Of a stretch of DNA of 64,000 nucleotides, positions 1 to 9,492 are shown piece after piece; within the stretch, counting starts at the first letter, position 1, and each line of letters begins with the position of its first letter. The translations under genes and the position numbers were made by a program. Under the pieces are notes generated by a model. The model made no database searches, was not told the DNA's origin, and saw only the letters and a program-made list of their open reading frames with translations. This DNA comes from Polytrichum commune. Taxonomy: Eukaryota > Streptophyta > Polytrichopsida > Polytrichales > Polytrichaceae. The DNA lies in assembly GCA_950295325.1 (NCBI GenBank), contig OX485806.1, positions 20,462,001-20,526,000 on the forward strand. Direction: 5' to 3'.

Positions 1-510
1 ATCAATGAATGGAGGCCATGCATCACCCCGACACCCATTTCAAAGCAACATGTGTTTTGCCTTTCAAACATGAGCAAGTTGGTTAAACGTAAGATTTGGG
101 ATTGCATCCAAGCTCGGTGAACTTGACAATGAGCCACTTTCATCATGCATGAACTTTGCAGGGTCCGTACCAATAAGTACAATAGCTTTCGTTGGAAACA
201 AACCCTCTTTGGGAAGAAGACTCCTAAGAAGTTTGCCAAGAAAAAATTATGATTCGGCACATTTTTGGGCAATACACTTTGGATTGTTTGGATTGAACGT
301 AATGACGGGATGTTCAACCAAGAACAATGGCATGAGTCCAAAATGAAACACCTAATTTGGGATGACGTCATTATGTACGCCAATATGGTTTGGGCTAGGG
401 TGGTTAAATTCGTCTACTCGGCTGAAGCCCTCCTAACACTCACATGTGTGGACGGGGTTGAGCAGCAAAGACCATTGGCAAAGGAGTCATATGCCATGTT
501 CAAAATCTAA
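1..510 (+). mobile_element. LINE 3'-end fragment (reverse-transcriptase ORF C-terminus)
   Basis: This is the last part of a non-LTR retrotransposon polyprotein and runs in from the left edge of the window. Around 265-450 the frame reads LWIVWIERNDGMFNQEQW followed by KMKHLIWDDVIMYANMVWAR, the tail typical of plant LINE ORF2 after the zf-RVT region. The same tail occurs in opposite orientation at 3120-3381, so two related LINE ends face each other. The copy is frameshifted upstream of about position 265, and stops at 508-510 close the frame. No poly(A) tail or target duplication could be placed. It is a dead fragment; the family call is firm and the exact ends are not. Confidence 0.82.
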
Positions 511-1500
511 TTGAGTTCCATTCTCAAGCAATGTGTTAGATCCTAGAGTGTGGCTAACTTAAGTAGATTGTGTGCAGACTTGCTAAAGTATAATTTTGAG
601 AATTTTATTGAACTCAATTTCAAACATTTCATTTTTATGAAAGCTTACATGCTAGAGGAAAATTACGTTTCACATTCAACATTTCACGGGACCTTCCATA
701 TTTCTAAAGCACCTACTAGGAGTAGGAATGGAGCCTAGTGTGCTAACCTAGTAGAGATGGTAGCCAAGGGGATTTAAACCCAACATCTTATGGATCCCCA
801 AAGAAGCTCCTTGGCCATCAACTTTTCTCATGTCGCATATGCACATAATTAAAAGATAATGAACTTATTGAGTTACTACATATAATTATTACACATATTT
901 ACTATGCTTTGTTATTGCAGATATGTACTACATGTAGTTACTGCACATACTTATTATACATATTTATAATAGTAAATATAAAGTGGATAGTACATATCAA
1001 TGGATGGTAAAAACCCATTTCTTAAAACAACTTTGCAAGTTTTTGTAGATTGCATAAGAATTTATTATTTTTTTGAAAAATGTAGAATCCTTATAATTAT
1101 AAATTTTTGACACAAAATGACCAATAAGGCCAACTCCAAAAGCATTAAAAACCAAGGAAGACGTGCCCACTTCAAGGGGACACGGAGCCCCTTGGATGCG
1201 CCACACCGTCACATAAAGAGAAACAAAAGATTAAGTAATAAGGACCCCACCAAGGTAAACCTACCAAGCTGCAAACCCCTGCTGGACGGGGCAACCCCCC
1301 CCCCCCCACACACACACACATACAACCAGAGTGAAGAATCTAACATTGAGGGAATTTTTGCAAACAAGTGTGCACCATCAATGAAACCAACAACAAAAAA
1401 ATGCAACTGCAATGCACAAAAATGGAATGATAAAAACCAGCCAGGCACGATAAATAAATTGTTGTAGCAAAATAGAGAAAGAAGAGGCGGATTGTTGTTG
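511..1500. other. No gene recognised; AT-rich repeat remnant
   Basis: No coding frame is convincing here. A stretch at about 1005-1112 (taaaacaactttgcaag, then a T-rich stretch, then tgtagaatccttataa) recurs at 11440-11560 and partly at 11270-11330, so it belongs to a dispersed repeat. A C13 run lies at 1295-1307 and is followed by a short CA repeat. Confidence 0.55.
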
Positions 1501-2500
1501 GGAGGAGTGCAATGTTCAATTTCAATCCAAAGGAACATATAGGGAAGTGGGCAGCCCACATGAATGCAGACCGAGTGTTGTGTGCAATGGTGTGCCGCTT
1601 GCATGGGGCATCATAGCAACATTCCGGCAGCAAAGCATGTATGGGCAACATGACAACATTCCCGGCAGAGTGCTCGAAAGTGCAAGCAGCACATGCAACC
1701 ATTCATGCATTCACCCCACAGCTGCCAGGGGTGCATACACAGAGCACACGAATTGCAACGTGCAATCAAATTGTCGGGTTCTGGAAATTGCACAAGGGAG
1801 GGGAGAAGGGACCGAGGTAGGCAACAAACGCGGTTATTCGAGCCCTCGAAGAAGATAGGCGTCCATGCGTCTTCAATGTGCCGTCGTGTGTTTTCTCCAA
1901 GAATTCCGAAGGCCACTACATGCACATACATGGTGGGAGTATTCACATGTCTGTGCACACCCATTTCCCGCGTAGGGAGTGCACGGGAGGTGATGCAAGC
2001 ATGCTCGACTTGCACATGGGATGGTTGCATTGCTACAGGGGGGTTGTGTAGTGGTGCCAAGGACACACGCATCCATAGCACCCACCGACACAGCAAGCAA
2101 GGAAGGATTGCAAGCACGGTTCGCATAGCGTAACCGACACCCCCACCCCCACCCCCACCCCCACCCCCGGCATTTGCCGGCATAACTTTGCGGACATGAT
2201 GTGACGTTGTGGCAGGAATATGGCATTGTGTGTGTATCTGCGGAGGGCAAAGGGAGGATGACACTACACAAAGAGTGCAAAAAGAAGCAAACGATGGGCA
2301 CATGTAGGGCAGAAACCCTGATAGCGATCATTCTTGCAGTTGCATATAGGGATGGGAGAGGCAGGAGGCCAATATTGGTATAGGGGTGCAGCACAATAAG
2401 AGGGATAGGAGAGGGAACATTAGTAGTTCTGAACACAAACATTAAAATGATGTGCAATGAAATCAGAAACAACGAAAAATGTAAATTGCAACAACGGTGG
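1500..2500. other. GC-richer segment with overlapping open frames on both strands
   Basis: This kilobase is visibly richer in G and C than its surroundings and stays open in several frames at once: 1611-2303 and 1873-2547 on minus, 1693-2133 on plus. The predicted peptides are rich in Cys, His, Met and Pro and match no family I know. A CCCCCA hexamer repeat lies at 2139-2168. Few stops in many frames together with unusual composition suggests low-stop noncoding DNA rather than a gene. Confidence 0.5.
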
Positions 2501-3119
2501 GAGCAAACAAAATATGCATTATATCCAATAAGCAATGCCTTGCCCAATTGTATCCCCGTATTGCATGTTTTGCAGAGCGTTTACACATGGAAATTGCCCT
2601 CCCACACTGTACACGCATAGAAAAGGAATACTTTGTGGAGGCACTAAATACATGCCACCAAATACATGCTCAATTGTTAAACAAAAGAGAATACATCGAA
2701 AAGGGAAAGGTAGCTATACCAAGTACGGAATGACAAATACGCCAAAGGGATGACAAAATTGAAACCACAAGCCAATCAAACGCAGACTTTATATGCCTTT
2801 ATGTATTCGGTTGTTAAATACTAAATGCCGCGGGTGGGATACCGTGCCAGCTTTCGGGGTGTGGGCCCAAGTAATGGCCAGCGCCAAATTAAATTGGCCA
2901 CGCCTCCAAGCCCCACCGGGGACATGGCTTTGACTGGCGCAAACATTGAATGGGGTCCTAGTGTGGAGTGGCCACACTTTCAAAAAAATTGAACGCAATT
3001 TGTTGCCTCTGTGCATATCTCCCACACAAAGGGTTGCGTCTGTTAGGCCTCTTTGTCGTAGAGGACCTCTTTCCTAGTAGTGCCCTCCCCCCCCCCCCCC
3101 ACCAATTTTCTCAAACCTT
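2501..3119. other. No gene recognised
   Basis: Open frames of fewer than 80 codons on both strands show no recognisable domain. The segment ends at a C14 run (3087-3100), just beyond the 3' end of the minus-strand LINE. Confidence 0.5.
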
Positions 3120-4046
3120 TGAGGAGGGCTTCGGCCAAGTAGGCACAAATCTTGACAAATTTAATCACCCTAACCAAACCAATCTTGGCATGCATAATGA
3201 GGTTATCCCCAAAAAGGTGTTTAATCTTGGATTAAGGCCATTGTTCTTGGTTGAACACCCTATTGTTACACTCGATCCAAATCGTCCAAGGCGGTGCCAA
3301 ATGAAGGAGGTGCCAAATCTCGATTTTCTTAACAAAGTCCTTAGGGATTTTTTTTCCAGAAGAGAGTTTGTTTCCAATTAAAATTATCATAGTTGCCCAT
3401 TTTAACCCCACAAAGCTTGTGCATGATGAAAATTGTCCACTACCAAGCTCTCTGGGCTTGGGTGTAAGTCCTATAAATTATGCATAAATGATTCACTAGT
3501 ATTCTAGAGGCTGATAATACATTGTTTGGGAAAGGAAGGGGTGATGTGAGCTCTCCATTTGTTGACCACGACCTCTTTGTGTCAAATGGACTACATAAAA
3601 GTTGTGCTACAACACGTAAAATCCCAAACTTGTGACCGATAAAACATGTAGTTCCTAGCAAGGTAGCCTTACCACTTGTCAATTGCTTAGGACGTGTTGG
3701 AGAACCTGGTGATGATTTTGTATGTGCCCATCTTCGTGGTGTAATTAAGAAAGCGAGAACCCCCCGCCCACCTCCAATGGTCCGGATCCCATGTGATAGT
3801 GGCAATTTCGCATTAAAAAAATGTAATTCTTTTTGCCCTTTATTGATATAGATGATTTTAACATGATGAAAAAACCCACTCATGTTGCCAGTGGGTTTCT
3901 CCCATTTGCTAAGGCATCTGGAGTAAGTGCCCATTGTATAACACTTATCCACTAGAGGCAAATAGATTTGATGTTGGTGCTCATATGCTTGCTGATCACC
4001 AAAGATTAGAAAGAAGCAATTCCATAAGAGAGCGAGGGGGGAGGTC
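3120..4046 (-). mobile_element. LINE, distal 3' part (cut off by hAT insertion)
   Basis: Reading the minus strand from 4046 down to 3120 gives the C-terminal part of a LINE ORF2 broken by stops and frameshifts. Near 3120-3381 it contains the tail motif seen at 1-510 (FNQEQW, KIKHL, VRVIKFVK, AEALLK). The minus frame from 4054 joins, across the hAT target duplication, to the LINE sequence that resumes at 9493, so this is one element split in two. Its long open frame (3440-4054) is LINE remnant, not a host gene. Confidence 0.8.
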
Positions 4047-4054
4047 GTACACAC
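4047..4054. repeat. hAT target-site duplication, left copy (GTACACAC)
   Basis: The eight bases GTACACAC lie directly before the left terminal repeat and are repeated exactly at 9485-9492 after the right one. Eight-base duplications are the hallmark of hAT insertion. An unmutated copy on both sides suggests a fairly recent event. Confidence 0.95.
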
Positions 4055-4071
4055 CAGAGTTGGGCGGGTAT
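4055..4071 (+). repeat. hAT left terminal inverted repeat
   Basis: Seventeen bases, CAGAGTTGGGCGGGTAT, match the reverse complement of 9468-9484 without a mismatch. The opening CAGNG is usual for hAT ends. Confidence 0.95.
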
Positions 4072-4119
4072 ACGGGAAAGAACCCGGGTATCATCTCGAA
4101 TAATGGTATCAACAGTGGG

Positions 4120-4215
4120 TACCCGACCTGCCATGGTATAAGGGTTTTGAAATGCCCGTGTCCAACCCGACCTGGGGGGTCTTAGGGTTTAGGGATACCA
4201 TGCAAAATACCCGAC
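4120..4215 (+). promoter_or_regulatory. hAT subterminal motif cluster (TACCCGAC)
   Basis: TACCCGAC occurs at 4120-4127 and 4208-4215, with AACCCGAC at 4164-4171. A further copy lies near the other end at 9265-9272. Repeated short motifs just inside hAT ends are known transposase-binding sites in other family members. Assignment to the BED finger encoded here is inference. A CCATGGTATA motif also occurs near both ends (4131 and about 9310). Confidence 0.5.
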
Positions 4216-4631
4216 TGCGCGGGTGCCGTTTGGAGCTGCTCTTGCGGGAGACCAGTATTGAAAAGTTTCGGTGATTGCAACCTGGGTAATTAGTGACAGT
4301 ATTGAAGAAGCTCTGTCGTGGGTGTGGAGTTGTTGCGCACATTGAAGTTCTTAGGGTGTGGTTGAGAGATGGCATTGCAGTTATTCATGAATGCAGATTG
4401 AATGCCGCACCATTAATTGAAAAATTGAGCCTTAGGTATTTTGAGTTTCAAATCTGCTTCATTCTGGCTTAATCTTGGCATGTTGGCATGATACTGTAGA
4501 TTGCTTGTATTGCATGATACTGTTGGTCTGTGTGTCTGTTTTGTTGCAATTTTTTTTGGCTTGTAGTGTCGTCGTTGCAAGTGCGCTTGAGATTGGGCTT
4601 AGCTGTAGAACTCTTTCAGGGTAGGGTTGCC

Positions 4632-7600
4632 ATGGATACATGCATGGATGTTAATGAGTTTCATCATCATGTCTGTGAGGTAGATCACGAAGGAACTGCA
4701 TCAGGTTTTGGAGGAGTTGAGTTGCTGCCAGATATTTCGGCAACGGAGTTGCTTACAAAAGAAGAGTCTGCGGCACAGCGAGTTGTTGCGGGCTTGGCGG
4801 AAGAGGCGGAAGCAGAGTGGCAATCGCATTTCCGCATTTTCCAGTCGAATCAGAAATCGTGGGTTCCTTACCACCGCAATTCTCCAGTTTGGGCCTTCTT
4901 CCAATTACTTGATGGAAGCGGAGGAGGCCGTGTCGATGCAAGCATTGTCCAGACAATGAGGTGTGTGATATGTCACCCAACTTCTGTGAGCAGCCCGAGT
5001 TCCAGTAGAACAACAAGAAGTAGAAAAGGTGTTGTAAACTACAACCACAATCACGGGTCAACGAGTTTGAAGAAACATGTTGATACTGCACACTCCGAGC
5101 TTTACGACCGATACGTGAAGGAGATGGCAGAAAAGCAAGCCTTGGAAACTCCAACCAGCGCAAGAACGAAGAACAAGAAAAGGAAGTCCATCCAAGCTTC
5201 TCAGATTGTAGATTTCTTCGGGAGCAAGGAGGCCTACAGGAAGTTGGATCTGCCGCAGGTGAATTACGATTTTGTCTTAAGTTATGCTTGTGACCACGTC
5301 TTTCGAATCTGGCCATCATCCTGCGGAGGAAATGCACTCTACTCTTATTAATTGTCGACCATGGCTCTCACGATCAACCGCCTTCCACACAGGTTCTTGG
5401 TAGTGGTGATTCGTGGCTCCTGAAGGGTAGTGATGTTGTGAACATGATCAGTTTTGCTTTTGTTTTGGGCTCCAGTCCAATTTGCTCATGGCAGGGTAAG
5501 TTGTAGGTTAACTGTTCATCCTCTCCAGATCGACGAACACAAGGTAGGGTGTTGTCATCGTTTGCTTCAAGTCATTGGTCCTCGGGATCAAATGTGCATT
5601 TGTTTTTGGGAGATGTGCCGGGACTCACCTGAAGTTGGTATGCTTATCTTCGAGTGAAGACTGCATGATCGAGCAACTGACTGCGTGCACCGAAGAGGAG
5701 CTGGATTTCGTGTTCTCCAGCTTCTACTGATTAGATATACACAATGGAACTCCACTTAACACTAATTAGATCTACAGAATGGAAATTGTGTTGCAGTAGC
5801 AAATCTACAATGAAACATCAGCAGAAGTTGGATTGAAAATCCAACATCTTCTAATTTTGAGTTGTGGCTATCAGAATTGGCATGTTTGACAGAGTTGAAT
5901 TTTGTTAAGAATGCTCACATTCTCCTTGAGGGCCGGTGATTGAGGATTATGTGTAGCAAATTATTTGAGATTTTACCCATTAGTTACTGAATGCCTTTGC
6001 ATGTCTGTGTAAGATGAATGCATTGGAGAGATTACAGAGTTGAATTTCATGAAGAATTTCGTTCACATTCTGCAGGAGGGCTATTCCCAGATTGACTCTG
6101 CAGAATGTAAACGAAACTCCGAACGAATTTCAATCAATTCAAGAGTGATCACAGAGTTGAATTCCGTCAAGTATACTGTTCAAATTCTCCAAACCCAATG
6201 CCGGAGTCTTCATCTGTGGGAATTTGGGATGTCGGAAGAGGTTTCATACCCTTCGTTGCTTCTGCTGTTTAAGGGTTTAAGCACAACCGTCAGTTTCTCT
6301 TGATGTCTATATCCCAAGCGGTGTAAGCTAGTTCAACCACTGCATGTGTGTAAGATGACTTCATCTCCAATTTGATGATGCAAGAGTTCTGTCTGGGAAC
6401 AGATTTCGAAGTGCCTACGCAGGGTTTAAGGCAGTAGTAAATTTATTCAATTGATTAAAACTCTTGTCTCTTCAGGAATGACCTCTTTCTAGTGTTTGTT
6501 CCTGGATCTTCAACATTCGACATGCTCGCATCCTTTCCTTATCTGCACTTCCTTGTGTAGCAAGAATTTGTCTTGATGTAATGTGACTCTAACCCATCTT
6601 TCTGGTGCACATTCGGAAGGTACAAGCCAAATGTCTTGATCATTGTCAAATGTCTTGGCATTGTCTTGACATGCAATTGGCAGGTTTTGATGCTTCTTTG
6701 ATCATCAGTTTTCTTTTGTGGTGCAAGCATCATGCATTGGTGGATAAAGGTCACCCATTATGCTTCCATTTTCATGCAGTTTTAGATAGTAAACACACAT
6801 ATGAGATGCTTATAGAGTAGAGGCGCCCAGAACCAATCACTCAAGGAAGTCTGTGCCACATCTGGCTCTGTGAATTAAAGTGTGAATTAACTCTGTGAAT
6901 TGCTGGTCTCTGTAGGAGGGAATGGTGTTGTGGTAATGTCAATTGATGCAACTGTGATGTGGTGAGATGAGGGAAATTGATTTGTTGGATCTGCCGCAGG
7001 TGAATTTCCTTCAAAACCTGGTGTTGCTCATTGCCAAGGGATGCATTCCGTTGTCCCTGGTAGAAAGTCAATGGGTCCGGCGTCTTGTCCTCATGTGCGA
7101 CTCGAGGATAAACTTTCCATCCAGGAAACAACTTGTCAGGGAGCATATTCCGGCAATGTTCACAAAAACTATGGAGCAGTACGTGTTGCCGTTGGTGGGA
7201 AAGTCTGCAACAGTTAGCGTCACCTTTGATTTATGGATGAGCCGTGGTACTCAAGACACCTTCTGCATGGTTGTTAACTTCCTGGACATGGATTGGGTGC
7301 CACGCCATGTCACTGTGGGAGTATTTCGAGCACAAAGCACAACTGGAGCAACACTTGCGACAATCGTTGAACCTTTGCTGAAAGAATTCAACTTGCTCGA
7401 CAAGGTTGAGTGCACTTCGGGTGTTTGATTCCATTTGGTTTTGGTTGTAATGCGGCCCTGCATGGCATTTGTTATTGATGGTGTTGCATTTTAATTTAAT
7501 TTCCAAAAACTGAAATCCTACTGTGGATGCTTTTACAGGTTATTGCGTACGTGAAAGATGAGGGGATGAATCTGATCACTTTAGCCAACGCTTTGTCCTC

Positions 7601-8927
7601 TGTGGTGAGTTGTGATGTGCTTGGCTTAAAGGAGCCATACAGTGGAACGTGTTTTGGGCATGTCATGAGTAAAGTGTGTCAGTATGGCACAAATTCAGAT
7701 ACAATTTGTGCTTCAATGAAACATGTATCCTTGAAGAACGCTCAAAGTACCTTGCAGAAAACAATAACTTGGACCAAGAAGAGTGGCAAGGGTCGGCAGG
7801 AGTGGGAGAAAGCATGCATTGAAGCTGGATTACCAAGCCGCAGGTTGAAGACTCCAGTGAAGACTCGATTTGCTTCTAAAGTGACTCTGTTTCAGGAGAC
7901 CTTGGAGTATGCATCGGCTATCAACATTTGTTATCAGCGACAATCACTCCAACTGCAAGCTCGTGTTCCCTCTGGTTTGACGTGGGCAATAGCTAGAGCG
8001 GTTTGTGACATACTCAACCCTGTAGTTGAGGCTTGCATTATGAACCAAACACGTGGTTTTTGGTTGTTGTCTGATGCTCTTGTCTCAGCCATGACAATTT
8101 CTGTGAAGCTACGGGTCGAGAGTAAGAGGCGGGAGGTTGCAGTGTCGTCGCTGGAAGTCGGCAGTTTTGACAGTGAGTTGGAGATTATGCATGGACGAAT
8201 AGCAAAGGCGGGTTGTGCGGTCTTGGAGCCATTCCTAGATTTCACTTTCAAGTTCAGCAAGGAAAAGGCCCACAACATGGTTGCCATCATGCTCGACCCT
8301 CGATATAAGAGCTTGCAGTCCATATCAAAATTTGTGGGTCCTCAGACTGCAAAGGCTGTGGTCATGGAATACGATTGCTTAGTTCTCCTTCCCCTTCTCA
8401 TGCAGGTCCATAGGCACTTGAATCCAAAAACCCCGACAACGTTGTTTCAGGCTGATGCTTGTGAGTCCCCTGAAGTGGACCAGTTCTCTCTCTTTGGTGC
8501 CGGAGCTTCGGAGGAAGAAGCTGCAGAGGGGCTTTTACAGAAGGAGCTCTCACTATTTCGTCGTCTGGTGATAGAATCCCGTGATCTGGAAGAGGGGCCC
8601 TTGGAGTGGTGGAGGGTAAATGAAGTTTTATTCCCATGTGTTGGCTTCCTTGCCCGACAATATCTCGGGATTCCTGGTTCTCAGATTGAAACTGAGAGGA
8701 TCTTTTCAGTTGCTGGCATTTTGACTAACTTGCGACGGAGTAGGTTAGGCCTGGAGAACTTAAATAATCTCATCATGATCTATAAAAATTGGCCAAGTGA
8801 TTCACGAACTGATTGCAAGCTGTATGAGCACCTTGCAGATTTCTACTCTGGAGAAGCTGCAATTCTTGAGGAAAATGAGGACGAATTTGCCCAGGAAGGC
8901 TTGTTTGAAGAAGTCAGTGATGAGTGA
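4632..8927 (+). CDS. hAT transposase, BED finger and dimerisation domain, 806 aa
   Basis: It catalyses cut-and-paste movement of the surrounding element. Proposed exons are 4632-5258, 7000-7404 and 7539-8927, all joined in phase 0, giving 806 residues with no internal stop. Residues 86-160 form a BED zinc finger (C111, C114, H149, H154), followed by a basic stretch KNKKRK. The RNase H-like core shows TFDLW with D286 and VKDEG with D351. LDPRYK lies near 596, and the C-terminal dimerisation block GSQIETERIFSVAG holds the likely catalytic E730. The start was chosen at 4632 because it precedes the finger; an upstream ATG at 4530 would add 34 residues. Introns are CAG|GTGAAT...GCAG|G and AAG|GTTGAG...ACAG|G. 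The first intron is odd: both junctions lie in copies of one 23-bp repeat. Confidence 0.93.
5243..5265 (+). repeat. 23-bp direct repeat at intron 1 donor
   Basis: The 23 bases starting GTTGGATCTGCCGCAGGTGA are identical to 6984-7006. CAG|GTGAAT in this copy serves as the splice donor. Confidence 0.9.
5890..6200 (+). repeat. Degenerate repeats inside hAT intron 1
   Basis: A module beginning AGAGTTGAATTT, followed by CAAGAA and TTCACATTCT-like sequence, appears near 5890, 6035 and 6155. The three copies are diverged and spaced about 120-150 bases. A neighbouring stretch (5710-5880) also resembles dispersed family B copies at about 18340 and 19265. Confidence 0.55.
6984..7006 (+). repeat. 23-bp direct repeat at intron 1 acceptor
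   Basis: Exact second copy of 5243-5265, 1,741 bases downstream. Here GCCGCAG|GTGAAT serves as the splice acceptor. Splicing joins DLPQ to VNFLQNL, the reading expected for a hAT protein. Confidence 0.9.
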
Positions 8928-9467
8928 CATTTTGTTCCCGTGGCACATCTGGGCTTCTCACGTAGTTAGGTCTGTTGCAGCTTCCTGGTAGTCTGTAAAA
9001 GAATTCACGAACTCAACACTGAGTACTGTTCACTGTAGAAAGAGAAGTGGTTTTTTTTAATGCATTACACCTGATTAATCTTGCTCAATACACATGGACA
9101 ATTCTTGTATTTGTTGGAGGTGATCTTGGTAGTTCGTTGAGTTTGACATGGAGCAGTGATTATGTATTCGAATGAGGGTGGTTGAAGATATTTGACAGTG
9201 TGGTTTGGAGAGGATTTAGTTATGTTATTGTTGGTTCAGATTGTGAATTTTGTTCAGATTGTAATACCCGACCAATATATAGGGTTGCATTGGTATTAAA
9301 ATTTTACTACCATGGTATACCTACCCGGATGTAAAAAAAAAATTAGAACTGTAATTGATACAAGACGGATATATAAAATTCAAAAAACCAATTTATATGT
9401 ATACCCTTATTTCCATGATTTTATATTCATCCATTATATCCACACCCGTGAGTATGACAAAAAACCA

Positions 9468-9484
9468 ATACCCGCCCAACTCTG
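9468..9484 (-). repeat. hAT right terminal inverted repeat
   Basis: ATACCCGCCCAACTCTG is the exact reverse complement of the left end at 4055-4071. Confidence 0.95.
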
Positions 9485-9492
9485 GTACACAC
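9485..9492. repeat. hAT target-site duplication, right copy (GTACACAC)
   Basis: Identical to 4047-4054. Removing 4055-9492 rejoins the two LINE halves. Confidence 0.95.

Larger units (their letters stand above)
4055..9484 (+). mobile_element. Complete autonomous-looking hAT DNA transposon, 5,430 bp
   Basis: The element starts CAGAGTTGGGCGGGTAT and ends with the exact reverse complement at 9468-9484, a 17-bp perfect terminal inverted repeat. GTACACAC flanks both ends. Inside is a BED-finger hAT transposase gene on the plus strand (4632-8927) with an open frame once two introns are removed. The copies of TACCCGAC near the left end and one near the right end look like transposase binding sites. 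It sits inside a minus-strand LINE. Ends, duplication and transposase are all intact, so the copy may still be mobile or may have moved recently. Whether it is expressed cannot be told from sequence. Confidence 0.95.

Noticed and set aside
1611-2303. Long minus-strand frame of 230 codons
   Set aside because: It overlaps long frames on the other strand and in another minus frame, has a low-complexity Gly run from the CCCCCA repeat, and no recognisable domain.
3440-4054. Minus-strand frame of 204 codons as a host gene
   Set aside because: It lies in the decayed LINE and continues the LINE order across the hAT insertion.
4181-4195. Telomere-like TTAGGGTTTAGGG
   Set aside because: Only about two units, inside the hAT left end; not an interstitial telomere array.
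6967-7428. Separate gene starting at the ATG at 6967
   Set aside because: The sequence before 7000 duplicates the end of exon 1. The frame is better read as exon 2 of the hAT transposase with the acceptor at 6999.
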